Source of the DNA: Campylobacterales bacterium
GTDB taxonomy: Bacteria; Campylobacterota; Campylobacteria; Campylobacterales; Sulfurimonadaceae
Direction: 5' to 3'
DNA length: 64,000 nt
Assembly: GCA_026390135.1 (NCBI GenBank)
Contig: JAPLGN010000022.1
Location: 1-64,000 of the forward strand
Position 1 is the stretch's first letter; the number at the start of each line of letters is the position of its first letter. Of this stretch, positions 25,354 to 34,298 are shown piece by piece. The position numbers were made by a program, and so were the translations under genes. Under the pieces are notes generated by a model that was given only the letters and a program-made list of their open reading frames with translations, was not told the DNA's origin and made no database searches.

Positions 25354-26570
25354 TGGAATTTCATTACAAAGGGATGGACACTACAGGAAATCCGTTAAAA
25401 TCAACGATTGAAGCGTCTACAATTGACGAAGCAAAAATGAAACTCAAAGCGCAAGGAATTCTCTATTCGGACATCTCAACGCGCGAACAATCTTTTTTTG
25501 GTGTTTTGGCACTCTTTAAACAAAAGAATCTCCCTACCTCGCTATTAGCCACATTAAGTCGTGATCTCGCAGTCTATCTCAATGCAGGGATACCGTTGAT
25601 CCGAGCACTAACATTGCTCAAACACCAAAATCATAAGACCGCCCGATTGGAACGTTTTTTTGAAACCCTCATAACTCTTATCAATGAAGGCAAAAGTTTC
25701 GCCCAATCCCTCGAATCTCAAGAACACTATATTCTCCCCGTTTTTTATACCGGAACACTCAAAATATCCGAAGATCGCGGTATTCTTGCAGAGGTTTTAA
25801 ATGAGCTTTCCTCGTATTTGATTCTTCAGGAAAAAATTAAAAAACAACTGGGACAAGCATTTGTCTACCCTTCTTTTATCATAGTGGTATCGATTTTAAT
25901 GATTTCTTTTATGCTAACGGTCGTTGTTCCAAAAATTACGGCTATTTTCGAATCCACCGGCCAAGCTTTACCGCTTTTAACACAGATTGTCGTAGCGATG
26001 GCTCATTTCTTTGCGCAGTATTGGTTTGTCATAGCGATTGTCGTATTGAGTCTAGTCGGTTTATTTTCCTATAAAATGGCAACCAATTCTGAATTCAAGA
26101 AAAGTGTTCACGCACTTATTTTAAAACTTCCTATTGTCGGAAAAATGGTCGAAACCAGTGATTTGGCACGTTTTTGCACCATCTCTTCGCTATTGATTCG
26201 TTCAGGAATTCCCGTCGTTAACACCATCAAACTCTCCTGTATCACCCTCTCATCGGAAGTCATAAAAGAACTTTTTGAGAAAGCTTCGGTAAAAGTAGTC
26301 GAAGGATCTTCTCTCTCAAAAGCATTAAAACAAGAGACAGGATATAAAATTGATGATTCGTTTATCGAAGCGGTCGCAATCGGAGAAGAGACGAGTGAAC
26401 TCTCCTCGATGCTTGAGCACCTTTCAGCATTTTATATTGATACGAACAAAGATAAAATCACCCTCTTCCTCTCGATTTTAGAACCATCGCTTATGCTGAT
26501 TATCGGAGGTATTATCGGAGTGATGGTGACCGCGATGCTGCTGCCGATTTTCTCGTTAAATTTACAATGA
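25353..26570 (+). CDS. gspF: Type II secretion inner-membrane platform protein GspF
   Basis: 405 residues with the duplicated GspF fold: two cytoplasmic helical domains (about 60-185 and 265-385) and three membrane helices near 168-192, 215-240 and 375-400. Typical blocks LARDLAVYLNAGIPLIRAL and EPSLMLIIGGIIGVMVTAMLLPI are intact. It couples GspE to the pseudopilus base. The ATG overlaps the gspE stop by 1 nt. Last gene of the rightward arm. Confidence 0.95.
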   Translation: MEFHYKGMDTTGNPLKSTIEASTIDEAKMKLKAQGILYSDISTREQSFFGVLALFKQKNLPTSLLATLSRDLAVYLNAGIPLIRALTLLKHQNHKTARLERFFETLITLINEGKSFAQSLESQEHYILPVFYTGTLKISEDRGILAEVLNELSSYLILQEKIKKQLGQAFVYPSFIIVVSILMISFMLTVVVPKITAIFESTGQALPLLTQIVVAMAHFFAQYWFVIAIVVLSLVGLFSYKMATNSEFKKSVHALILKLPIVGKMVETSDLARFCTISSLLIRSGIPVVNTIKLSCITLSSEVIKELFEKASVKVVEGSSLSKALKQETGYKIDDSFIEAVAIGEETSELSSMLEHLSAFYIDTNKDKITLFLSILEPSLMLIIGGIIGVMVTAMLLPIFSLNLQ

Positions 26571-26679
26571 TGTTTTTCACTCGCTCAAAAGTCTTGCTGG
26601 CGAGGGTATAAGCATCTGTCTGCATTTCCTATGAGGACATTGGAAACAAGGAAAAAATGGGATATTTAGAAGTAGATTA

Positions 26680-27114
26680 TTAGCTATTTGAAGATGTTTT
26701 CAACGCCACCGTTAACCGATGAAGCCATTGTTCTTTGTAAACTTGTGTTTTAGAATGGTAATTACCGATTGCTTGAAGATTAAATCCCCGTTCTTTGATA
26801 TGCTGAGAGAGAAGCCAGCTTCCCGCGAAGATATTGACTTGGGGATTGAGAATATTGCGCTCATTGATTCCCCATGCAGATAATCTTTTAAAATGAATTG
26901 AATTAATCTGCATCAATCCGTAATCTTTTGTCCCGTTATCATTGATCCGAATGGCGTTTGGATTACCCGCACTTTCAATGGTGGCGATGTTTTTTAAAAG
27001 TAACGGTGGAATATTGTAATAACTCCCCGCTTTTTGAAAATAAGCTTCATACTGTGAGACATTTGCGATAAGTGTGCAGGAAAATAAAAGTAACAATACT
27101 GCATTTTTCAACAT
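26680..27114 (-). CDS. Lytic transglycosylase (SLT domain), exported
   Basis: 144 residues with a signal peptide MLKNAVLLLLFSCTLIA and a goose-lysozyme-like SLT domain: catalytic glutamate in IATIESAGNP, then YGLMQIN and the WLLSQHI helix. It cleaves peptidoglycan in the periplasm. Small IagB/VirB1-type enzymes of this kind often open the wall for secretion machines. Its position next to the type II secretion locus, tail to tail, suggests that role here. The ATG at 27114 follows GAGGTG; an in-frame GTG at 27120 is less likely. Confidence 0.9.
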   Translation of the reverse strand: MLKNAVLLLLFSCTLIANVSQYEAYFQKAGSYYNIPPLLLKNIATIESAGNPNAIRINDNGTKDYGLMQINSIHFKRLSAWGINERNILNPQVNIFAGSWLLSQHIKERGFNLQAIGNYHSKTQVYKEQWLHRLTVALKTSSNS

Positions 27115-27234
27115 ACTCACCTCATAAATATTTATTTTTATCTTTTATAATTGTAGCATACAGGTAAGAACTTTATTCTAAAAGACTATAATTACTCCCT
27201 GCATGAAATAATTTATAAATTAGGTCAACAACGG

Positions 27235-28938
27235 ATGAAACATCGATGGAATTCTTTACCTATAGTGTACAAGCTTTTTGTTACCCTTTTTGGGGGAATT
27301 GCCGTCATTATTATCACGCTACTTTCCTATTTATGGGGATATGAATCCGAGTTAATGCTCACAAAAGAGCAAGACTTACTCCATCATCAATCGACTCATA
27401 TCGCGGATGAGCTCACTACCCATCTCGTCAATTTGCAAAAAGAGATTTTATTTTTGTCACGGCTTGAAGTAATGAATGATATGGTCACACAAGATATGGA
27501 TCGACGTATCACGAGCATTTTGGAACAAAAAGCGGGTGACTTGGGAGAATCCATTACCTTGTACACGATTGCATCGGATTTTAGCGTTATTGCGTCATCG
27601 CAAGCATCTCTAATTAATACAACTTTCCCCGAAAAAGATATGATCATAACTGCCATTAAGAAAGGAGAAAACAATCTATTTTTTGGAGAAAATCTCTATT
27701 TTTTAACTCCCATTTATGGATCATTTTATACAAAAGACTTTTTAGGCTATTTGGTAATGTCCTATCCCTTCAAAAACTTTGCGATTCAACTCAAAGCCGA
27801 TCAAAGTTTTTATCGTTGGTTAACACCTCCCTCCTCTACCCCACCCATTCACTACCAAGGAAACAATCCAATCTTTGATACCGAAGCCTATTTGCATGAC
27901 AACATAACCCTTACTGAAATATTAAAGGGGTGGACATTGCACTATGCTATGCCAAAAAATGAGGCTCTTGCTCTTTTGTATCACTTCCAAACCTTGCTGT
28001 TGAGTCTATTTGCAGTTGGACTCACGCTCATTGCATTTTTGGTTTGGATTATTGTTCTTCGCATTATTAAACCACTACGTGAACTTTCCGATACCGCGAT
28101 GAAAATTTCATCAACAGGCGACTACTCTCAAACTGTTGTTGCAACAGGATTCGATGAAATAGGAATTATGGCTCATTCATTTAATGCCCTTATGTTCACC
28201 ACAATGGTCAATATTAAACGCTTGGAATTACTGGGAAAAACTCAGGCTGCATTACAAGCAAAATCCTCTTTTTTATCGGCTATGTCTCATGAATTACGGA
28301 CACCGCTTGGTTCTATTTTAAGCCTGACGCAGTATCTTATAACACAGCCAAATACTCCTAATCCTGTATGTGAAACTCTCGAAAAAATCGAAAATTCAGC
28401 CCATCACCTTTTGGGAGTTATTAATAATATTTTGGATTTAGCCAAAGTAGAATCAGGGAAAATGGTACCTCATCTTGCTCTCTGTGACCCAGTTACCCTC
28501 ATTAAGAATGCACTGGATCTTGTCTCTCCATTGGCTGAAGATAAAGAATTGCTCATTCGAACAGAATTTGAACCATTTGAGGGAGATTTTATAAGTGATC
28601 CACGCCTTTTTGGGCAAGTTATTATTAATTTGCTTTCCAATGCCATCAAATTTACTGAGCATGGATTTATTGACGTACAGCTTCATTATTATGAAGATCT
28701 TTTTATTGTGCAGATAAAAGACACTGGACGGGGAATAAAGGAAGAAGCCTTGGCAGACTTATTTGATGATTTTTATCAAGTTCGCACAAAAGATCAAAAT
28801 ACTCTGGAGGGAAGTGGATTGGGTCTCGCTATTAGTAAGCGTATCGCACTACTACTCCAAGGAGATTTATATCTTCGCAGTGAGGGTGAGGGAAAAGGTA
28901 CTATTGCATTATTTCATTTTAGATCCTGTAAGAATTAG
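27235..28938 (+). CDS. Sensor histidine kinase with periplasmic Cache-like domain
   Basis: 567 residues. Membrane helices at about 12-34 and 255-278 flank a periplasmic domain, then HAMP (about 278-330). HisKA follows with the phospho-accepting histidine at 352 in SHELRTPLG. HATPase_c has N box NLLSNAIKF, G1 DTGRGI and G2 GSGLGLAI. It autophosphorylates and passes the phosphate to a response regulator, very probably the one encoded next to it. The two genes are convergent and their stop codons overlap by 4 nt. The sensor domain resembles that of the HD-GYP protein at 3912. Confidence 0.95.
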   Translation: MKHRWNSLPIVYKLFVTLFGGIAVIIITLLSYLWGYESELMLTKEQDLLHHQSTHIADELTTHLVNLQKEILFLSRLEVMNDMVTQDMDRRITSILEQKAGDLGESITLYTIASDFSVIASSQASLINTTFPEKDMIITAIKKGENNLFFGENLYFLTPIYGSFYTKDFLGYLVMSYPFKNFAIQLKADQSFYRWLTPPSSTPPIHYQGNNPIFDTEAYLHDNITLTEILKGWTLHYAMPKNEALALLYHFQTLLLSLFAVGLTLIAFLVWIIVLRIIKPLRELSDTAMKISSTGDYSQTVVATGFDEIGIMAHSFNALMFTTMVNIKRLELLGKTQAALQAKSSFLSAMSHELRTPLGSILSLTQYLITQPNTPNPVCETLEKIENSAHHLLGVINNILDLAKVESGKMVPHLALCDPVTLIKNALDLVSPLAEDKELLIRTEFEPFEGDFISDPRLFGQVIINLLSNAIKFTEHGFIDVQLHYYEDLFIVQIKDTGRGIKEEALADLFDDFYQVRTKDQNTLEGSGLGLAISKRIALLLQGDLYLRSEGEGKGTIALFHFRSCKN

Positions 28939-29597
28939 CGAGCAATCATATAGCCCACGCCTCTCACAGTTTGAATTAACTCATCAGCATTAAGTTTTTT
29001 ACGCAGATTTTTAATGTGAGCATCGACGATATTACTGGCACTAAGATGGTCAAAGTCGCGACTTAGATGTTCTGATATTTGATAGCGGGTTAAAACCGTA
29101 TTTGCATTAAGGATGAGTAATTCTAACAATTCAAACTCTTTAGCCGAAAGCTTTGCAGGCCTATCACCTATTAAGACACTTCGTGATGAAAAATCTATTG
29201 TGAGGCTGTCTAATTGCATGAGTGTTTGTTTTTGGCTACTCTCACGACGCAATAGCGCCCGAATACGAGCTAATAATTCGATATTTGAAAAAGGTTTTTC
29301 GAGATAATCATCAGCACCACCGTCAAGTGCTTCTACTTTATCTTCCACCTCTTTTTTAGAGGAAAAAAGTAAAATAGGTGTGCGTATCTTTTCCTGCCGC
29401 AGCCGTGTCAATAGCTCAATACCCGTTCCATCAGGCAACATCCAGTCCAATAATATCAAATCATATTTTTTTTGATCAATACAATTGGCACCTTCCAATA
29501 TCGTTGCAGCAACATCGACATTATAATGTGCATCTCTCAAGAGGCCTTGTAACACATAAAGCAATTCTTTATTATCATCAATAATTAATAAGTACAT
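28935..29597 (-). CDS. OmpR-family response regulator
   Basis: 220 residues: receiver domain (1-115; phospho-accepting aspartate in LILLDWMLPDG, lysine in LEKPF) and a C-terminal winged helix (125-220, with SAKEFELLELL and VDAHIKNLRKKL). It binds DNA as a dimer after phosphorylation. Its start is 74 nt from the divergent multihaem cytochrome gene, so control of that gene is a reasonable guess. Partner kinase is the convergent gene. Confidence 0.95.
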   Translation of the reverse strand: MYLLIIDDNKELLYVLQGLLRDAHYNVDVAATILEGANCIDQKKYDLILLDWMLPDGTGIELLTRLRQEKIRTPILLFSSKKEVEDKVEALDGGADDYLEKPFSNIELLARIRALLRRESSQKQTLMQLDSLTIDFSSRSVLIGDRPAKLSAKEFELLELLILNANTVLTRYQISEHLSRDFDHLSASNIVDAHIKNLRKKLNADELIQTVRGVGYMIAR

Positions 29598-29671
29598 AAA
29601 ATCCCTTCGTTCATCAAAAATTCACAATGGTAGTTTACCATAACGGATAAAGTTTAAATAAAGGAGTCACT

Positions 29672-31915
29672 ATGCGACAAGCAATAGGACTGGTTTCATC
29701 GATATTATCCGCATTTATTCTCATAGGATGTGGCGGCGGAAGCGGAAGTAGTGATGGGACAGCAGCAGCTACAACTGCATCCACAGCAACTTTTATGGAC
29801 AGTGCCGTCTCCGGATTAGAATTTGAAAGTGCCACCCAAGGCGGGACAACAGATTCTAATGGGAATTTTACTTACAAAGAAGGGGAATCCGTTACCTTTC
29901 ATATCGGACAGCTTTATATTGGTTCAGCAAAGCCAAAAAATGGGAAAGTCACCCCATTAGATATTGTTAACACTACGGATATGAATGATGCACGAGTCGT
30001 TCGTATTCTTCAAGCACTCCAAACCTTGGACAGCGATGGAAATGCCTCCAATGGCATCGATATTAATTCAACGGTAAGTGATGCTATTAAAACACAAACA
30101 ACACGCGTCGATTTGAACAGTTCTAGTACTAATGATACAAGTGTCTTGGCAATGATTAATAAATCTGCTTATAGTGTTGATGCAACATCAGCCGTATCGC
30201 ATTTTCAATTACATCAAAATGATCCTTCAAATGCTGCACAAGGATATACACCACCTTCAAGTACAACTGGTGGTGGAACAACTACCGGGGGTGGTACTAG
30301 CACAGGAACAGGAACCGCAAGTAATATTGGCAATACCGGTACCTATACCCTCGTAGCATGGAATGATTTAGGTATGCACTGTATGGATGGAAAAGACTAC
30401 TCTGTCTTTAGTATTCTTCCTCCCTACAACAACCTTCATGCCCATCTCATCAAAAAAGATGTCACAACCGGTAAAAATATCACTAGCGGCGTGACTCTTT
30501 CATATGAATCTGTAGCCGATGCTACAGGATCGATTAATACATCAAGCAGTACAAAAACAAACTTCTGGACATGGGTTCTATCCCTCTTTGGTGGTTCTCC
30601 AGCGGCTAACCATGGACTTAATCTCTCAGGAGGAGCCTCTAATCCAACACCGAGCATGACACCTGCAGGAATGACCTACAATGGCACAAATGGATGGTGG
30701 GAAGCGGAAGGAATTCCAATCACTCCTTATGATGATAGTGGTGCTAAAAACTACTATCCGATGGTCAAAGTAGTCGCAAAAGACGCAGCCGGTACAGTAT
30801 TGGCAACGACCAAAGTCGTTCTTCCTCTCTCGGATGAGATGAGCTGTATTACCTGTCATAAATCCAACACTGTTGCAGCAGCAAAACCAGCGGCTGGATG
30901 GGTCAATAATGGTGCAGCAGAAGTGGATTGGAAACAAAATATTCTTAAACTCCATGACGATAAACATCCTGATGCAATCGCTACCGCAAAAATGGGTTCA
31001 AAATATACAAAGGGAACTTTGTTTGCAACTGCAGCTGCTGGGCAACCGATTTTGTGTGCGGCTTGTCACAAATCTAATGCATTGGGAACACCATTAGTAG
31101 CGGGTATCAAACCTCTCACAGAAGCGCTTCATGCTAAGCATTCAACCGTGATTGATCCAACTACAGGTCTGTCCATGAACAGCAGTACAAATCGCGACTC
31201 GTGTTACAAATGCCATCCAGGTTCTGTAACTAAATGTCTACGCGGAGTCATGGGTGATGCTAAAACATCAACCGGTGCCAACGCTATCGATTGCCAAAGC
31301 TGTCATGGTAAAATGAGCGATGTTGGCCGTACAGGACGTGAGGGATGGTTGGATCAACCAAACTGCCAACAGTGCCACGACCGTAACGGTTCTACGACGG
31401 CAAACTTTACACGCTTCACCAGTGTGTTTTCCGCTCCAGGAACCTTGCGCACCATTGTGGATACAAAATTTGCTACCACAGCTAATACACCAGCTACGGG
31501 TAAATCACTCTACCGATTTAGTAAAGGACATGCTAGTCTTCAGTGTGAATCCTGTCACGGTGCAACACATGCAGAATATCCAAGCAGCCACGCGAACGAC
31601 AACGTTCAAAGTGTCGCTTTACAAGGACATACCGGAACCGTAGCCGAATGTAGCACATGTCATACAACTGTTCCGACAAACTTTAGCGGTGGACCGCATG
31701 GAATGCATGCTGTCGGACAAACCGCTGTTAGTGCACACCAAGGCGTAGCGGAAAAAGGTACGACAAGCTGTACTGCATGTCATGGTGCAGATTTACGTGG
31801 AAGTGTTCTCTCTAAAACATGGACAACACGAACCTTGAGTGTCGAGGGAAAAAGTAAAACGTATACAAAAGGCCAAATGGTAAGTTGTTACGATTGCCAC
31901 AATAAGAAGTGGTAA
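29672..31915 (+). CDS. Nine-haem c-type cytochrome lipoprotein
   Basis: 747 residues. A signal peptide ends in a lipobox ILIGC, so the protein is lipid-anchored. An N-terminal immunoglobulin-like region and a Thr/Gly-rich linker (about 195-220) lead to a C-terminal multihaem part. Nine CxxCH haem-binding motifs occur from residue 392 to about 740: CITCH, CAACH, CYKCH, CQSCH, CQQCH, CESCH, CSTCH, CTACH, CYDCH. It carries electrons in the periplasm or at the outer membrane. No catalytic motif is recognised, so the partner and substrate are unknown. AAAGGAG precedes the ATG. Confidence 0.9.
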   Translation: MRQAIGLVSSILSAFILIGCGGGSGSSDGTAAATTASTATFMDSAVSGLEFESATQGGTTDSNGNFTYKEGESVTFHIGQLYIGSAKPKNGKVTPLDIVNTTDMNDARVVRILQALQTLDSDGNASNGIDINSTVSDAIKTQTTRVDLNSSSTNDTSVLAMINKSAYSVDATSAVSHFQLHQNDPSNAAQGYTPPSSTTGGGTTTGGGTSTGTGTASNIGNTGTYTLVAWNDLGMHCMDGKDYSVFSILPPYNNLHAHLIKKDVTTGKNITSGVTLSYESVADATGSINTSSSTKTNFWTWVLSLFGGSPAANHGLNLSGGASNPTPSMTPAGMTYNGTNGWWEAEGIPITPYDDSGAKNYYPMVKVVAKDAAGTVLATTKVVLPLSDEMSCITCHKSNTVAAAKPAAGWVNNGAAEVDWKQNILKLHDDKHPDAIATAKMGSKYTKGTLFATAAAGQPILCAACHKSNALGTPLVAGIKPLTEALHAKHSTVIDPTTGLSMNSSTNRDSCYKCHPGSVTKCLRGVMGDAKTSTGANAIDCQSCHGKMSDVGRTGREGWLDQPNCQQCHDRNGSTTANFTRFTSVFSAPGTLRTIVDTKFATTANTPATGKSLYRFSKGHASLQCESCHGATHAEYPSSHANDNVQSVALQGHTGTVAECSTCHTTVPTNFSGGPHGMHAVGQTAVSAHQGVAEKGTTSCTACHGADLRGSVLSKTWTTRTLSVEGKSKTYTKGQMVSCYDCHNKKW

Positions 31916-31943
31916 TCAAAGTTTAACGTCTTCATTCACCTAA

Positions 31944-31983
31944 GGGCACTTTTCCCGCGAAAGCGGGAGTGCCCTCTTTCTTA
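31944..31983 (+). terminator. Hairpin terminator after the multihaem cytochrome gene
   Basis: GGGCACT pairs with AGTGCCC and CCCGC with GCGGG around a GAAA loop, with a 3-nt TTT bulge on the left arm. The sequence after it is T-rich (TCTTTCTT). The inner stem matches the palindromic repeat family seen at 33437, which may have been recruited as a terminator. Confidence 0.75.
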
Positions 31984-32069
31984 AACACTCTTTTCCTTCA
32001 TTAATTTTATTTCTATATCTCTTAACTTTATTATCAACCAATCAATTGTCTATTTTTTAATCAATTTAT

Positions 32070-32100
32070 TGCATATACTTTCTATTATTTGGTTTATAAT
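32070..32100 (+). promoter_or_regulatory. Sigma-70-type promoter of the nrt operon
   Basis: TTGCAT at 32070-32075 and TATAAT at 32095-32100 are separated by 19 nt. A transcript would start near 32107 and carry a leader of about 30 nt with GGAG before the ATG at 32138. No operator is recognised. Confidence 0.5.
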
Positions 32101-32137
32101 TATTTCAGATTTTTTAATCTTAAATAGGAGTTTCATT

Positions 32138-33430
32138 ATGAAAAGTTTGAACATACTCGGAAAAAGCGTTTTGCTGCTCTCTTTAGCAGCTTCTGTTGCT
32201 ATGGCAGCTGTAGAGAAGAAAGATCTCAAAATCGGATTTATCCCTCTTACGGATTGTGCGACACTTGTGATCGCTAAAGAGAAAGGATTTTTCGCGAAAC
32301 ATGGTCTCAATGTTGAACTCAGTAAAGAGGCTTCATGGGCAAACGTTCGTGACAAAATGACCGTAGGTGAGCTCGATGCATCACACATGCTTGCAGCCAT
32401 GCCAATCGCATCCACTCTCGGAGTCGGAAGTAGCCAAAAAGACATGGTTGCACTTATGGCATTGGGACAAAACGGAGATGCGATTACGGTATCCAATAAA
32501 ATGTACGATGCGATGATGGCAGCCGATCCCGTCGCCACTAAAAAAGGGTCTGCCGTTGCACTGAAAAAAGTCATTACGGCTAAAACCATGGGCGTTCCTG
32601 AGTTTGGGATGACGTTCCCAACGGGTACACACAACTACCATTTACGTTTTTGGATGGCAGCGGGCGGAGTTGATCCTGATACTGAGGTAGCTCTCAAAGT
32701 TGTTCCACCTCCTCAGATGGTTGCGAACATGACCGCAGGAAATATCGACGGATTTTGTGTCGGTGAACCGTGGGGACAACGTGCCGTTATGGGCAATATC
32801 GGAAAAGTGGTTATCACAGGGAATCAAATTTGGGAAAATGGACCTGAAAAAGTGTTAGGGGTTCAAAAAGAGTTCGCAGACAAATATCCTGAGACCACCA
32901 AACAAATGATTGAAGCGGTAATCGAAGCGGGGGTATGGCTTGATGCCTCATGGGATAACCGAAAAGAAGCCTCCGCAATTCTCTCCAGTAAATCGTATGT
33001 CAATGCCCCTAAAGACGTTATCGACAACTCCATGACGGGGACGTATATGTTTACCAACGGGGTCAATACACCCATGCCACAGTTCAATGCCTTTGGTAAA
33101 AAACAAGCACTTTACCCTTACTACACTCACGGTTTGTGGCAAGTATCTCAAATGGTGCGCTGGGGACAACTCGATCATCCTATCGATATGAAAAAGACGG
33201 TTGAAAGTGTTTACCGCCCCGATTTGTTTGCTAAAGCCGCCAAAGAGGTCAACTATGCAATTCCTGCAACGGGATGGAAAGTTGAAGGAAAAGCTGCCGA
33301 TAACAAATTTATGGACGGCTCGGTATTTGATCCGAACAAAGTAGTCGATTATATCTATAACGCCCCTATCAAACATCCAAAAATCACCAAAGAAGCACTG
33401 GCTAAAGTGAATACTTGGAAAGTGAAATAA
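32138..33430 (+). CDS. nrtA: Nitrate ABC transporter substrate-binding protein, NrtA-like
   Basis: 430 residues with a signal peptide (cleavage near SVAMA). The fold is that of the NrtA/CmpA family: LKIGFIPLTDCATLVIAKEKGFF, SWANVRDKMTVGELDASHML, and NIDGFCVGEPWGQRAV. It binds nitrate (or nitrite) in the periplasm and hands it to the permease. The ATG at 32138 follows TAGGAG; the frame is open to a TTG at 32069 but that would precede the signal peptide. A paired palindromic repeat separates it from nrtB. NrtA and the bicarbonate-binding CmpA are hard to tell apart; the nitrate cluster decides. Confidence 0.92.
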   Translation: MKSLNILGKSVLLLSLAASVAMAAVEKKDLKIGFIPLTDCATLVIAKEKGFFAKHGLNVELSKEASWANVRDKMTVGELDASHMLAAMPIASTLGVGSSQKDMVALMALGQNGDAITVSNKMYDAMMAADPVATKKGSAVALKKVITAKTMGVPEFGMTFPTGTHNYHLRFWMAAGGVDPDTEVALKVVPPPQMVANMTAGNIDGFCVGEPWGQRAVMGNIGKVVITGNQIWENGPEKVLGVQKEFADKYPETTKQMIEAVIEAGVWLDASWDNRKEASAILSSKSYVNAPKDVIDNSMTGTYMFTNGVNTPMPQFNAFGKKQALYPYYTHGLWQVSQMVRWGQLDHPIDMKKTVESVYRPDLFAKAAKEVNYAIPATGWKVEGKAADNKFMDGSVFDPNKVVDYIYNAPIKHPKITKEALAKVNTWKVK

Positions 33431-33436
33431 TATTCT

Positions 33437-33492
33437 CGTCATACCCGCGAAAGCGGGTATCCAGCTAGATTCCCGCCTTCGCGGGAATGACG
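33437..33492. repeat. Paired inverted palindromic repeats (REPIN-like) between nrtA and nrtB
   Basis: Two GC-rich hairpins, ATACCCGC-gaaa-GCGGGTAT and ATTCCCGC-cttc-GCGGGAAT, lie in inverted orientation with CGTCAT/ATGACG outer ends and a 9-nt spacer. The A/T difference in the first stem is matched on both arms. Related units occur at 49863, 52250 and 57602. As RNA it would protect the upstream nrtA message from 3' exonucleases. Confidence 0.9.
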
Positions 33493-33515
33493 AAACTAAA
33501 ATAAAGGAGATTCTC

Positions 33516-34298
33516 ATGCCTTACAAAACTATCAATGCCATCGCATTACCGACACTGCTCTTTGGTGTCCTTATTGCGGTATGGTCAACCGTTGCGATTA
33601 AAATTCCAGGATTTCCGACTCCTATGGAAACATGGAATGAGTTGCTCATCGTCCTCTCTAATCCACTCTATGACAATGGAGCCGGAGATCAGGGAATTGC
33701 GTTACAGTTGATGAGTTCACTCAAACGGGTATTTGGCGGATTTGCACTGGCGATTGCGGTGGGTGTGCCTGTAGGACTGCTCATCGGAATGTCCAAAGCA
33801 GCGCAAACGGCTTTTAATCCGTACATTCAAATCCTGAAACCGGTATCACCGCTTGCGTGGCTGCCGTTGGCATTGTTTGTATTCAAAGACGTGGATATGA
33901 CGGCGATTTTTGTCATCTTTATCACCTCTATTTGGCCGATTATTATCAATACCGCATTGGGTGTACGCAGCGTGAGTGAGGATTATCTCAACGTTGCCAA
34001 AGTGCTACAGCTCACACCCTTTGAAAAAGTCTTTCAAATCATTCTCCCCGTAGCCGTACCGTTTATCTTTACGGGTATGCGCTTATCACTGGGGATTGCA
34101 TGGCTGGTTATCGTAGCGGCAGAGATGCTCACGGGCGGGTTAGGGATTGGATTTTGGATTTGGGATGAGTATAACAATCTCAACTATTCCCATATTATCA
34201 TCGGGATCATTCTCATCGGTGTAGTCGGATATATCCTCGACACCATCATGGGGTTTATCGCTGATCATTTTGATTACCGCAAGCGAGGTCGCGTATGA
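33516..34298 (+). CDS. nrtB: Nitrate ABC transporter permease, NrtB-like
   Basis: 260 residues with about six membrane helices and the binding-protein-dependent permease loop (EAA-like region EDYLNVAKVLQLTPFEKVFQIILPVAVPF). The C-terminal GFWIWDEYNNLNYSHIIIGI block is typical of NrtB/SsuC-type permeases. It forms the inner-membrane channel driven by the ATPase encoded next. AAAGGAG precedes the ATG; the 3' end overlaps the ATPase gene by 4 nt. Confidence 0.92.
   Translation: MPYKTINAIALPTLLFGVLIAVWSTVAIKIPGFPTPMETWNELLIVLSNPLYDNGAGDQGIALQLMSSLKRVFGGFALAIAVGVPVGLLIGMSKAAQTAFNPYIQILKPVSPLAWLPLALFVFKDVDMTAIFVIFITSIWPIIINTALGVRSVSEDYLNVAKVLQLTPFEKVFQIILPVAVPFIFTGMRLSLGIAWLVIVAAEMLTGGLGIGFWIWDEYNNLNYSHIIIGIILIGVVGYILDTIMGFIADHFDYRKRGRV

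Noticed and set aside
26571-26679. CTCGC...GCGAG hairpin after gspF as a terminator
   Set aside because: The stem is only 5 bp with a long loop and no T-run follows.
32050-32634. 194-codon minus-strand frame opposite nrtA
   Set aside because: Antisense to a clear NrtA gene including its signal peptide; no independent coding evidence.
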